Source of the DNA: JBPOFY01 sp049889815
Lineage (GTDB): Bacteria; Verrucomicrobiota; Verrucomicrobiia; Opitutales; Coraliomargaritaceae
Length of the DNA: 64,000 nt
Assembly: GCA_049889815.1 (NCBI GenBank)
Contig: JBMHCR010000028.1
Coordinates: forward strand, 1 to 64,000
Reading direction: 5' to 3'
In this document: positions 17,702 through 25,902 of the stretch, piece by piece
Layout of the letters: the number at the start of each line of letters is the position of its first letter
How positions within the stretch are numbered: position 1 is the stretch's first letter
Notes under the pieces: generated by a model
Databases searched by the model: none
Told to the model about the DNA's origin: nothing
What the model saw: only the letters and a program-made list of their open reading frames with translations
Position numbers and translations under genes: made by a program

Positions 17702-18084
17702 GCGGTCAACCCTTCCGTTAGCGCATAGCCGGCAATCGCACACAGCGAGCAGAGCGCGAGGCTCCCAAACGCATTTGCGGCGACCCGCCGCCACTGCTGC
17801 TTGGACACGAGATTTAGTGTTTGCAGACTAAAGCTGGAAAAAGTGGTCAAGCCACCACAAAAACCGACCGCGGAAAAGGCATGCGCCCCCTGAAAAAACA
17901 ACCAAGAATCGGCAGGAGTGATTCCAGCACCCAGCACCATACCCAACAGAAAGCTTCCGAGAACGTTGACCACAAATGTGCCCCACGGAAAGGCATCGCC
18001 GCATTTGCGGTCGACCCAACTGGTCAGCAAATAACGGGCAATGCCGCCGAGCGCGCAACCGATGGCTGTGAAGAGAATAAGCAC
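17698..18084 (-). CDS. crcB: Fluoride channel subunit, CrcB/Fluc family (first of a pair)
   Basis: The 128-residue protein has four predicted membrane helices with the family marks CALGGIARYL, TFVVNVLGSFLLG and GFCGGLTTFSSFSLQ. Its stop overlaps the start of the second crcB, so translation is probably coupled and the two products may assemble as an antiparallel heterodimer. It is divergent from the small basic protein gene with about 170 nt between them. Confidence 0.93.
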   Translation of the reverse strand: MLILFTAIGCALGGIARYLLTSWVDRKCGDAFPWGTFVVNVLGSFLLGMVLGAGITPADSWLFFQGAHAFSAVGFCGGLTTFSSFSLQTLNLVSKQQWRRVAANAFGSLALCSLCAIAGYALTEGLTA

Positions 18085-18252
18085 CCTCCTGCTTTGGCTC
18101 GATTACTGCGAACTGTAAAGCATTGTTGATCCACCAGCTCGTTTGAGCAGGACCTAAAACCACGAAAAACCACAAAATTTGGCCGATTAGTCCTTGATCT
18201 TTGGTGGACTGCCGCATTTATTCCTCCGCTTTCACTTTCAATAAGACCCACT

Positions 18253-18411
18253 ATGACACAACACAACAGCTTTAAAGCCACTGGCGGTGGCGGTAAAAAG
18301 AATCGCACAGTCCTCAAGCGCTTCGAGCGCGTGGACCTACTCCGCAAGCGCGGCCAGTGGGAAGACGGTAACCGCGTAGTCGGCCTCAAGAAGACCAAGC
18401 CAGAGGAATAA
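18253..18411 (+). CDS. Small basic protein of the Chlamydiae/Verrucomicrobia-specific family
   Basis: This 52-residue basic protein matches, by my recollection, the family of short conserved proteins restricted to Chlamydiae and Verrucomicrobia (TIGR04137). The conserved part is the run KRFERVDLLRKRGQW followed by a short GLKKTK tail, with a Gly/Lys-rich linker in front. It is too short to be called by most ORF cut-offs. The composition (about one quarter Lys plus Arg) suggests RNA or ribosome association, but no function is established. A terminator follows 30 nt past the stop, so it is a stand-alone unit. Confidence 0.85.
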   Translation: MTQHNSFKATGGGGKKNRTVLKRFERVDLLRKRGQWEDGNRVVGLKKTKPEE

Positions 18412-18440
18412 AACGTTCAATTCTGATTTTTTTACCAGAA

Positions 18441-18468
18441 GGCGTTCCGTATTCCGGAGCGCCTTTTT
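18441..18468 (+). terminator. Rho-independent terminator after small basic protein gene
   Basis: Arms GGCGTTCCG and CGGAGCGCC around a five-base loop are followed by TTTTT, placed 29 nt past the small basic protein stop. Confidence 0.85.
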
Positions 18469-18623
18469 CGTCAGTAATCAGCTCAATCCCACCGAGAATT
18501 TTACACCTTGACGGTCAAATTCTTCACGGACTTAATCCAAGATCCTACTAATTAACGCGGTTTTGACTTCAAATGAAATCTTTCTAGTCAATACCCACGT
18601 AACTCGTTTTTCCTGCCTCGCAT

Positions 18624-18929
18624 ATGAGCACTTCTGAAACCGGCGACTCAAACACCACATTGCACAAAGAATTGTTCGTGCAAAACAAGATGGGTATACA
18701 TGCACGTCCTGCTGCGATGATCGTGCGTATCGCCAATACCTACTCTGGCGAGGTCTGGGTGGAAAAGGATGATGAGCAAGTGAATGGTAAAAGCATCATG
18801 GGTCTCATGATGCTCGCCGCAGGCAAAGGCTCAAAGCTCGTCGTTCGTGCTGAGGGTGATGCCGACGCCGCGCAAAGCATGCTCAACGAACTGGAAGCTC
18901 TTTTCGAGCGCCGCTTCGAAGAAGTCTAG
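18624..18929 (+). CDS. ptsH: HPr-family phosphocarrier protein
   Basis: The 101-residue protein is an HPr with a roughly 13-residue N-terminal extension. The active-site loop GIHARPAA carries the phosphoryl-accepting His26, and NGKSIMGLMML carries the regulatory Ser57 (equivalent to Ser46), so both enzyme-I and HPr-kinase-type phosphorylation are possible. No enzyme I, sugar-specific EII or HPr kinase gene is adjacent, so the role could be a regulatory phosphotransfer system rather than sugar uptake. The tetR gene follows 112 nt later and appears separately controlled. Confidence 0.92.
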   Translation: MSTSETGDSNTTLHKELFVQNKMGIHARPAAMIVRIANTYSGEVWVEKDDEQVNGKSIMGLMMLAAGKGSKLVVRAEGDADAAQSMLNELEALFERRFEEV

Positions 18930-19018
18930 AAAGCGACACAAAAATTTCCTGGATGCCGACTTACGGTAGTCAGCATTTGTTAGCTGCCAAATAAAAGCAA
19001 GGCGCTTGACTCCTCCAT

Positions 19019-19042
19019 TAATTCAAACACCCGTTTGAATTA
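19019..19042. promoter_or_regulatory. Palindromic operator overlapping the tetR start
   Basis: A perfect inverted repeat with ten-base arms TAATTCAAAC and GTTTGAATTA around ACCC ends on the first base of the tetR start codon. Size and symmetry suit a TetR dimer, so autoregulation is likely. A TTGACT hexamer at 19006-19011 could serve as a -35 box. A near copy lies at 28245 before the second RND pair. Confidence 0.75.
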
Positions 19043-19689
19043 TGCCCTCCCCTACTACTTCCACGAGCGATAACACGCGTTCCAAATTACTGCAAGCGAC
19101 AGAGAAACTCTTTGCGGAGCACGGCTATCGAGCCATGACCATGCGTGACGTCACCGAAAAAGCGGGCGTCAATATCGCGGCGGTTAATTACCACTTTGGC
19201 TCAAAGGCCGACCTCATGCGTGAGACGATCCGTGGTCGCATCGAACCCATCAATATCGTCCGCCTGAGACGACTGGATCTATTGATCAAACAATACGGAG
19301 CATCCCCCATCCCGGTCATCGAGATTTTTGATACTTTAATCCGTCCGATCTACGAATCGGATGAGGCGAAGAACGCGCCGAATCGGGTCCTGATAAGAAT
19401 GATCGGGCGCGCCTTCTCCGAGCCTGCAGACTTCATGCGGAACCTGCACCAGGAATTCTTTCAGGATCTAAGCCGCCGCTACCTTGAGCAACTCAAGCGC
19501 ACCCGCCCGGACCTATCTGAAGCCAATCTCCGCCATCGTTTCTTTCTTTCCATCAGCACCATGCTCGGCGCCACCGTAAACCAAGGTCTACTTGAAAGTC
19601 TCTCCCGCAGTAAGTCTACACCCATAAACTACGATAAATTCGTTAGCGAACTGGTCGCCTATATCGCTGCTGGATTCGACCACTCCTAA
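19042..19689 (+). CDS. TetR-family transcriptional regulator of an RND efflux operon
   Basis: The 215-residue protein has an N-terminal TetR helix-turn-helix (about residues 14-60, with TMRDVTEKAGVNIAAVNYHF) and a longer C-terminal ligand domain of the CecR/YbiH type. It is the first gene of an apparent operon with a TolC-like channel (7-nt gap), adaptor and RND pump. The palindrome covering its start codon suggests it represses its own operon. The inducer is unknown, but the pump context points to a toxic amphiphile. Confidence 0.93.
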   Translation: MPSPTTSTSDNTRSKLLQATEKLFAEHGYRAMTMRDVTEKAGVNIAAVNYHFGSKADLMRETIRGRIEPINIVRLRRLDLLIKQYGASPIPVIEIFDTLIRPIYESDEAKNAPNRVLIRMIGRAFSEPADFMRNLHQEFFQDLSRRYLEQLKRTRPDLSEANLRHRFFLSISTMLGATVNQGLLESLSRSKSTPINYDKFVSELVAYIAAGFDHS

Positions 19690-19696
19690 TTCACAC

Positions 19697-21091
19697 ATGA
19701 ACAACAACCGTCAGTTCACACAGTTTTCCATCAGTCTACTCTGCCTGGCTGTGCTGGGTTGCGCCAGTTCTCCCGAGCGCAGCGCTGCGCCGGATATCGA
19801 AGCGCCCGATGTGTGGACGACCCAAGCGGACATATCTGCGCCGAAGGCGTGGCTTCAGGATTTAAATAGTCCAGAGCTCTCCGAGTTAATCGAAGAAGCA
19901 CTCACGAACAACCCGAATCTTCAGGTCGCCGCTGCTCGTTTTGACCAAGCCATGGCCGAAGCACGCATCGCCGGTGCGGATCGTCTGCCCACCGCAGGGC
20001 TCGGGCTTAATGGCACGCGCCAGAAGATCAACAGTTTCGGCCCTAGCAGCACAGGAGGTGTACGCTTTGATAATTACGATCTTTCGCTCAACCTGAGTTG
20101 GGAGCTTGATCTTTGGGGTAGACTGCGCAACCGAAGTTCAGCGACCATCGCGCAAATCGAGGCAAGCGAAGCAGAATTCACAGGTGCTCGCCTCTCACTC
20201 GCGGCTCAAGTGACCAAAAGTTGGCTCAACCTCATTGAAGCACAAAAGCAGCTCGACCTCACGAAACGCACTGCTAGCGCCGACGCTGAAAACCTTCACA
20301 CGATAGAAGCGCGCTTTAAGCGTGGACTCGCCCAAGGTTTAGAAGTCCGACAGATCCGCACTCAAGCAGCGCTTTCCAAAGCAGACATTGAAGTACGTAA
20401 ACGTGGCTACGACCAAGCGGCTCGCTCACTCGAAGCGTTGCTGGGACGCTACCCAAATGCGACTGAGTCGTCGGCTGCTAGCTTCCCAGACTTGAAAAAG
20501 TCAATCCCCGCGGGCCTGCCTTCCGATCTACTCTATCGACGTCCCGATCTCATCACTGCCGAACGCCAGCTTGCCGCGGCAAACAAGGAACTCCTCGCTA
20601 GTAAGAAGGAGCTCCTACCAAGTATCAGCTTAACCAGTTCCGGTGGCACCAATTCACCCGAGTTTCAAGATCTACTGGATAGTAACTTCTCAGTCTGGTC
20701 ACTCGGGACAAACTTGACTCAACCCATTTTTCAAGGGGGTCGCATCGTCGCAAACATCGCCCGCGGCGAGGCACTTAAAGATCAAGCCGCTGCAAATTAC
20801 CGTAACACCGTATTACAAGCCTTTCTCGAAGTCGAATCCACCCTCGCAGCCGAGCGCTTCCTACAACGCGAATACGCGCTCCTCAAAATTGCCGCGGATG
20901 AAGCCATCGCCACAGAAGCGCTTGCATGGAGGCGCTACCGCAGTGGCACCTCCGACCTTCTGAACTACCTTTCCAGTCAGCGCTCAGCCAACTCAGCAAA
21001 GAGCCGACTCCTCACGCTGCAGAGCCTCCTCCTACAAAACCGTATCGACCTCTACCTCGCGCTGGGTGGTCCATTTCAAATCGAGTCATGA
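19697..21091 (+). CDS. TolC/NodT-family outer-membrane efflux lipoprotein
   Basis: The 464-residue outer-membrane channel protein starts with a signal peptide ending in a lipobox at Cys22 (VLGC), as in OprM/NodT-type channels. Two repeated halves each carry the outer-membrane efflux pattern: long helices around residues 70-250 and 290-455, with LSWELDLWGRLRN and LPSDLLYRRPDL as clear family marks. It forms the tunnel that the adaptor and RND pump dock to. The ATGA overlap with the adaptor gene indicates coupled translation. It is the only TolC-like gene here and may serve both RND systems. Confidence 0.94.
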   Translation: MNNNRQFTQFSISLLCLAVLGCASSPERSAAPDIEAPDVWTTQADISAPKAWLQDLNSPELSELIEEALTNNPNLQVAAARFDQAMAEARIAGADRLPTAGLGLNGTRQKINSFGPSSTGGVRFDNYDLSLNLSWELDLWGRLRNRSSATIAQIEASEAEFTGARLSLAAQVTKSWLNLIEAQKQLDLTKRTASADAENLHTIEARFKRGLAQGLEVRQIRTQAALSKADIEVRKRGYDQAARSLEALLGRYPNATESSAASFPDLKKSIPAGLPSDLLYRRPDLITAERQLAAANKELLASKKELLPSISLTSSGGTNSPEFQDLLDSNFSVWSLGTNLTQPIFQGGRIVANIARGEALKDQAAANYRNTVLQAFLEVESTLAAERFLQREYALLKIAADEAIATEALAWRRYRSGTSDLLNYLSSQRSANSAKSRLLTLQSLLLQNRIDLYLALGGPFQIES

Positions 21092-22233
21092 AAGCATTTC
21101 TAACCATCATCATAATTACGAGCGGTATCGGCCTGTTCGTCTTGCTCTTTAAACTCAAGCCGGAGGCAGAAAGGATCGAAGTGGTTCGCCCAATCAACAG
21201 CGTCGAGATCATCACGGTGCAACCAGAGACGTTGCAGTTGTTCGTGCAGAGCCAAGGTACCCTGCTACCAACTATCGAAAGCGATCTTATTGCAGAAGTC
21301 AGCGGCCGGGTGATTGAAGTTGCAGAGACCTTTCGCCCAGGCAACCGCTTCAGCGAAGGCGAGGTTCTTCTAAAAATTGATCCAGCCGACTACGAAGCGG
21401 CTGCCGCCGCACGCGAAGCCGAGCTCGCAAATGCGGAGCTAGCCCTTGCACAGGAAAAAGCCTTTGCCGAACAGGCAGCAGCCGACTGGGAAGCGCTTGG
21501 TGAGGGCGATGCCAGTGAACTTACCCTTCGCAAGCCCCAGCTCAAACAAGCGAGCGCGAGCGTTGCCAGTGCCAAAGCCGCACTTGATAAAGCTAAGCGC
21601 GACCTCGACCGCACACAAATCACCGCACCCTTCGACGGGATCGTGCTGACAAAGAATACCGATCTTGGCCAATTCATTACCGCAAATCCCAGCAACCCGA
21701 TCGGACGTATCTATTCAACCGAAAGCGCCGAGGTTCGCCTACCCATCACCGAACAAGAGGCCAGCTTTCTCGATCAACGCAGTAAGCCTGAACGCTCTAT
21801 CACTCTACGCCGCGCCAACGACTATAGCGACTCTACATGGACCGCAAGACTCGCTCGGATCGAAGACAATATAAATCCCAATAGCCGCCTACTCTACGTA
21901 GTTGCGCAGCTAAAGAACCCTTTCAACCCGAGCGAAGAAGCGCCTGCCCTCCGTCGCGGAACCTTCATGACGGGCACCATCGAAGGGCGCTCCGAACAGA
22001 ATATCTATTCATTACCGAGATACGCATTGCGCGGTTCCGAAACGCTCTACGTCTTAGATAAGGACAACAAACTCACCACCCGCAAGGTCTCTATCGTTCA
22101 AAGTGATGCCGAACGCATCATCATCGATGAAGGTCTCATTGCGGGCGACCGGGTCGCAATTAGCCCGATCGCTTATTTCGTGGAAAACATGCCAGTCGAA
22201 GTGATTGAAACCAAAAAGGAATCTGCTGAATGA
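21088..22233 (+). CDS. RND efflux periplasmic adaptor (membrane fusion protein)
   Basis: The 381-residue protein has an N-terminal membrane anchor (MKAFLTIIIITSGIGLFVLL), a biotinyl-lipoyl-like domain (SGRVIEVAETFRPGNRFSEG), an Ala-rich coiled-coil hairpin (about residues 100-175), the second half-lipoyl segment APFDGIVLTKNTDLGQF, and a beta-barrel C-terminus. The start at 21088 overlaps the channel gene stop as ATGA; upstream in-frame ATGs lie inside the channel gene. It also overlaps the pump gene by ATGA, so channel, adaptor and pump are tightly coupled. Confidence 0.93.
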   Translation: MKAFLTIIIITSGIGLFVLLFKLKPEAERIEVVRPINSVEIITVQPETLQLFVQSQGTLLPTIESDLIAEVSGRVIEVAETFRPGNRFSEGEVLLKIDPADYEAAAAAREAELANAELALAQEKAFAEQAAADWEALGEGDASELTLRKPQLKQASASVASAKAALDKAKRDLDRTQITAPFDGIVLTKNTDLGQFITANPSNPIGRIYSTESAEVRLPITEQEASFLDQRSKPERSITLRRANDYSDSTWTARLARIEDNINPNSRLLYVVAQLKNPFNPSEEAPALRRGTFMTGTIEGRSEQNIYSLPRYALRGSETLYVLDKDNKLTTRKVSIVQSDAERIIIDEGLIAGDRVAISPIAYFVENMPVEVIETKKESAE

Positions 22234-25200
22234 TCCGTTGGTTCACAGAAAATGGCGTAGCAGCCAATCTTCTTGCGGGAATTGTCATCGTAACTGGTTT
22301 CATCGCCGCGAACTCGATCAAGCTGGAGCTGTTTCCTGAGCTAGACCTGGATATCGTCAGCGTCGCCGTACCATACCCAGGCGCAGCTCCTGAGGAAGTA
22401 GAAAGCGGCATCATTGAGCTGATCGAAGACCGTATACAGGATATCGATGGTATAAAGAAAATGAATGCCACTGCGGCGGAAGGATACGGATCGATGGCTA
22501 TCGAGGTAGAGCGCGGCTACGATGCCAGCGAAATCGCCGATAAAATCAAAGTGCGTGTCGATGCTATCGACAATTTCCCCGAGGAAGCCGAAGAGCCGAC
22601 TGTTGAAAAATTACTCATACGCAACGAAGTGATCTCGCTCGCCGTCTACGGTGACGCAGACGCTAAGACTTTGAAAGAGATCGCCGAATTCATCCGCGAC
22701 GAACTCAACACCAAAGAGCGCATTACCCAGGTCGACATTAAGGGAATCGCCGAATTTGAGATATCGATCAACGTGTCCGAATCCTCGCTACAGCAATATG
22801 GAATCACCTTCGACCATGTCGTGCAAGCGGTCCGCTCGACATCCGTAGATATCCCTGGTGGTAGCATCCGCTCACGTGGTGGCGAAATCCTCCTTCGCAC
22901 CACAGGTAAAGCCTACGAAGGTGAAGCTTTTGAGAACATTCCTATCATCACGCATAACGACGGTTCTGTAGTACGTGTCAGTGACATCGCCAATGTTGAA
23001 GACAGCTTTGTCGACGACCCTTTATTTACCGAGTTCAACGGCAAGCGAGCGGTGCTGCTACGCATCTTTGCGGTCGGCGATCAAAGTGCTCTAGATGTCG
23101 CAGACCGCGTGCAGAAGTTTGCCTCGACAATCGACGCACGGCTTCCTAACGGCATAGAGGTCGAAGCCTTTCGCGACTTCACCTTCTATCTCAAGGGTCG
23201 TCTGCAAATGCTCATCGAGAACGGAATCTTCGGCCTGATTCTGGTCTTCCTAGTGCTGACTTTGTTTCTACGCCCGTCGTTAGCGTTCTTCGTGATGCTG
23301 GGGATCCCGATCTCGTTTTTGGGTTCAATGCTCTTTCTGGATCCGCTCGGAATCAGTATCAATCTTGCGTCCCTATTCGGCTTTATTCTCGTGCTCGGTA
23401 TCGTGGTCGATGATGCGATCATCGTCGGCGAAAGCGTCTTTACGCAGTTTCAAAAACACGGCGGACCAGGAGTCGCGGCATCGATTGCTGGAACAAAGAA
23501 AGTCGCCGTGCCCGTTACCTTTGCAGTGCTGACCACGGTCGTCGCATTCCTGCCGATCCTAACAATTCCCGGCTTTCTTGGTAAGTTCTTCTATCCGATT
23601 CCAGTGGTCGTGATCGCAACCCTGATCTGGTCGCTAATTCAATCAAAGCTCGTGCTACCCTACCACTTAACACTCTGTAATGTCGGGAGTGGCAGCGGTC
23701 GCGAAAAGATCAATTGGCTACAACGCCAACAGCGTAAGATCGCCGACTGGTTGGAACGATTTGTTGAGCGTCGCTACAAGCCTTTTTTACACAAAGCGAT
23801 CGAATGGCGCTACGCTACCGCCTCCGTGTTTATCGCGGTACTTCTCACGATGATTGGTATGCTAGCGGGTAAACATGTGCCCTTTGTTTTCTTCCCGCCG
23901 GTTCCCTCGGATTACATTGTTGCCAAACTCGTGATGCCGGAGGGCACGCCGACAGAGCTCACCACTCGCGCTATCCAACAAATGCAGCGGGGCTTAGACG
24001 AATTGATAGCTGAAACTAAGGCCAAGGGTCTCGGAAATCCTTTCGATAATGCGGTAGTGACTATTGGAGGACAGCCGTTCGAAGGCAGTGGCGGCCCCAT
24101 GGGGGAATCCTTGAGTCAGGGCGATACCAACCTCGCCGAGATCGCAGTAGAACTGGTTAAGCGTGAAGACCTTATGGGTGGTGGCGTTAACGAAGCGCTC
24201 TCCGCACCGAACCTGGCAAACCGCTGGCGGGAACTGATTGGTCCGATTCCCGGAGCAAAGGAGCTTGCTTTCAATGCAAACGCAGCAGGTGGAGCTGGGA
24301 GCCCGATCGACATTCAACTCACAGGCCGCGACTTTGAAACACTGCAAGCTGCCTCGCGTGAGATTCAGGAAAAGCTCGCCACCTACAACGGGCTGTTTGA
24401 CATCAAGGACACCTACAGCAGCGGCAAACGCGAGATCCAGCTCGACATCTTACCCTCAGCCGAACCGCTGGGCCTTCGTCAAGCCGACCTCGGCCGCCAA
24501 GTGCGCGCAGCCTTTTATGGAATCGAAGCGCAGCGTATCCAACGCGGTCGTGACGACATAAAAGTCATGGTTCGCTGCCCTCCGGAAAAACGCAGTTCAG
24601 TAGAGAACCTTGAAGCTTTACGCATCCGCACCACAGACGGAACAGAAATCCCGTTCAGCGAAGTCGCAGCCTTCGCAATCACCGATGGTTTTTCGCAAAT
24701 CAACCGTGTCGACCGTCGCCGCGTGCTCAACATTCAAGCCGATGCCGATAAGGGTGTGGCCGATCTGGGATTAATCAAAGCCGATTTAAGAGGTGATCGC
24801 GATACCGAAGGTAAGCTCGATAGCTTGCTGCAAAATTATCCTGCTATCAGTTGGTCCTTCGAAGGTGAAGCCCGTGAACAGGCGGACATATTCGCTAGCC
24901 TCGGCAAGATGACCATCATCGCACTGTTCATTATCTACGCCTTGCTCGCCGTGCCGCTCAAGTCCTACATCCAACCCATCATTGTAATGATCGTAATTCC
25001 CTTCGGATTGATCGGCGCGATCGGTGGACACATCATCATGAACAATCCGATGAGCATTCTATCCGTACTCGGATTCGTTGCACTCGCAGGGGTCGTGGTC
25101 AACGACAGTCTCGTGCTGGTCGACTTCATCAATCAAGAACGCAAAGAAGGCACCCCGCTTCGCGAAGCCATCGAAAGCTCAGGTGCCCTGCGCTTCCGCC

Positions 25201-25415
25201 CGATCATCCTCACATCGCTCACAACCTTCGCAGGCCTGTTACCGGTGCTCTTCGAGACTAGCCTACAAGCGCAGTTCCTTATTCCCATGGCGATCTCGCT
25301 CAGCTTCGGAGTATTGTTCGCCACCTTCATCACACTGATCCTCGTACCGGCGTTTTACAGTATCCTTGAAGACATCCGTGAGCTCTCGATTAAGATTTGG
25401 AGACTGATTTGGTAG
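22230..25415 (+). CDS. RND-family efflux transporter (first pump)
   Basis: The 1061-residue inner-membrane pump uses the proton gradient to push substrates through the adaptor and TolC-like channel. It shows the typical 12-helix layout with two large periplasmic loops. The proton-relay pair Asp394-Asp395 sits in GIVVDDAIIVGES of helix 4; helix 10 carries GVVVNDSLVLVDF. It belongs to the AcrB/MMPL-like superfamily branch related to multidrug pumps; the divergent loop sequence makes substrate prediction unsafe. The start overlaps the adaptor stop (ATGA). No classical terminator follows. Confidence 0.93.
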   Translation: MIRWFTENGVAANLLAGIVIVTGFIAANSIKLELFPELDLDIVSVAVPYPGAAPEEVESGIIELIEDRIQDIDGIKKMNATAAEGYGSMAIEVERGYDASEIADKIKVRVDAIDNFPEEAEEPTVEKLLIRNEVISLAVYGDADAKTLKEIAEFIRDELNTKERITQVDIKGIAEFEISINVSESSLQQYGITFDHVVQAVRSTSVDIPGGSIRSRGGEILLRTTGKAYEGEAFENIPIITHNDGSVVRVSDIANVEDSFVDDPLFTEFNGKRAVLLRIFAVGDQSALDVADRVQKFASTIDARLPNGIEVEAFRDFTFYLKGRLQMLIENGIFGLILVFLVLTLFLRPSLAFFVMLGIPISFLGSMLFLDPLGISINLASLFGFILVLGIVVDDAIIVGESVFTQFQKHGGPGVAASIAGTKKVAVPVTFAVLTTVVAFLPILTIPGFLGKFFYPIPVVVIATLIWSLIQSKLVLPYHLTLCNVGSGSGREKINWLQRQQRKIADWLERFVERRYKPFLHKAIEWRYATASVFIAVLLTMIGMLAGKHVPFVFFPPVPSDYIVAKLVMPEGTPTELTTRAIQQMQRGLDELIAETKAKGLGNPFDNAVVTIGGQPFEGSGGPMGESLSQGDTNLAEIAVELVKREDLMGGGVNEALSAPNLANRWRELIGPIPGAKELAFNANAAGGAGSPIDIQLTGRDFETLQAASREIQEKLATYNGLFDIKDTYSSGKREIQLDILPSAEPLGLRQADLGRQVRAAFYGIEAQRIQRGRDDIKVMVRCPPEKRSSVENLEALRIRTTDGTEIPFSEVAAFAITDGFSQINRVDRRRVLNIQADADKGVADLGLIKADLRGDRDTEGKLDSLLQNYPAISWSFEGEAREQADIFASLGKMTIIALFIIYALLAVPLKSYIQPIIVMIVIPFGLIGAIGGHIIMNNPMSILSVLGFVALAGVVVNDSLVLVDFINQERKEGTPLREAIESSGALRFRPIILTSLTTFAGLLPVLFETSLQAQFLIPMAISLSFGVLFATFITLILVPAFYSILEDIRELSIKIWRLIW

Positions 25416-25466
25416 CCCGAAAAGCCCTCGCTCTTCGACTGAGACTTGGATGGTTGCAGCATTAAA

Positions 25467-25634
25467 CTATCGGCGGCGCGCAACAACCAGTGCAATAACA
25501 GATACACCAGCCAATATTGCATACGAGTTCGGTTCTGGAATGGTGCTGAACTGGAGATCATAGGACCAAGCTACAATCGCCCCTCCTGTGCCTCCCGAAT
25601 TATCAAACTGAACAGTAGATGTTAGGCTAAATCT
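25467..25634 (-). pseudogene. C-terminal remnant of a PEP-CTERM surface/exported protein
   Basis: Read on the minus strand, this open stretch of about 55 codons has no start codon. It encodes a beta-rich tail (TVQFDNSGGTGGAIVAWSYD), then a PEP-CTERM sorting signal: FSTIPEP, a hydrophobic helix (YAILAGVSVIALVV) and the basic end ARRR before the stop. An in-frame TGA lies directly upstream, and no body of the protein follows. A separate short frame at about 25640-25715 on the same strand, with a GGAG site and a hydrophobic start, could be the original signal peptide left by an internal deletion (inference). PEP-CTERM proteins are cut and anchored by exosortase; none is encoded here. Confidence 0.7.
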
Positions 25635-25741
25635 TCAAACATGCCGTGATACAAAAGACCGGCACTAATGCACAGATGAAATTTTGAAAAAAATTACTTG
25701 GCATCGTGAAAGTTACTCCTACAGTCCGCTCCTTCGCTAGG

Positions 25742-25827
<86 letters not shown>

Positions 25828-25902
25828 GTGAAAAAACGCGCTCGGAAGAGCAGGCTTTTTTGTGATTAAAAACAATGACGAAGCAATGTAGACTAGAACG
25901 TT

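Noticed and set aside
18085..18252. Fluoride riboswitch before the crcB pair
   Set aside because: I searched the minus-strand leader for the conserved GGNGATGG core and pseudoknot and found only a loose GGTGGAT, with no matching partner.
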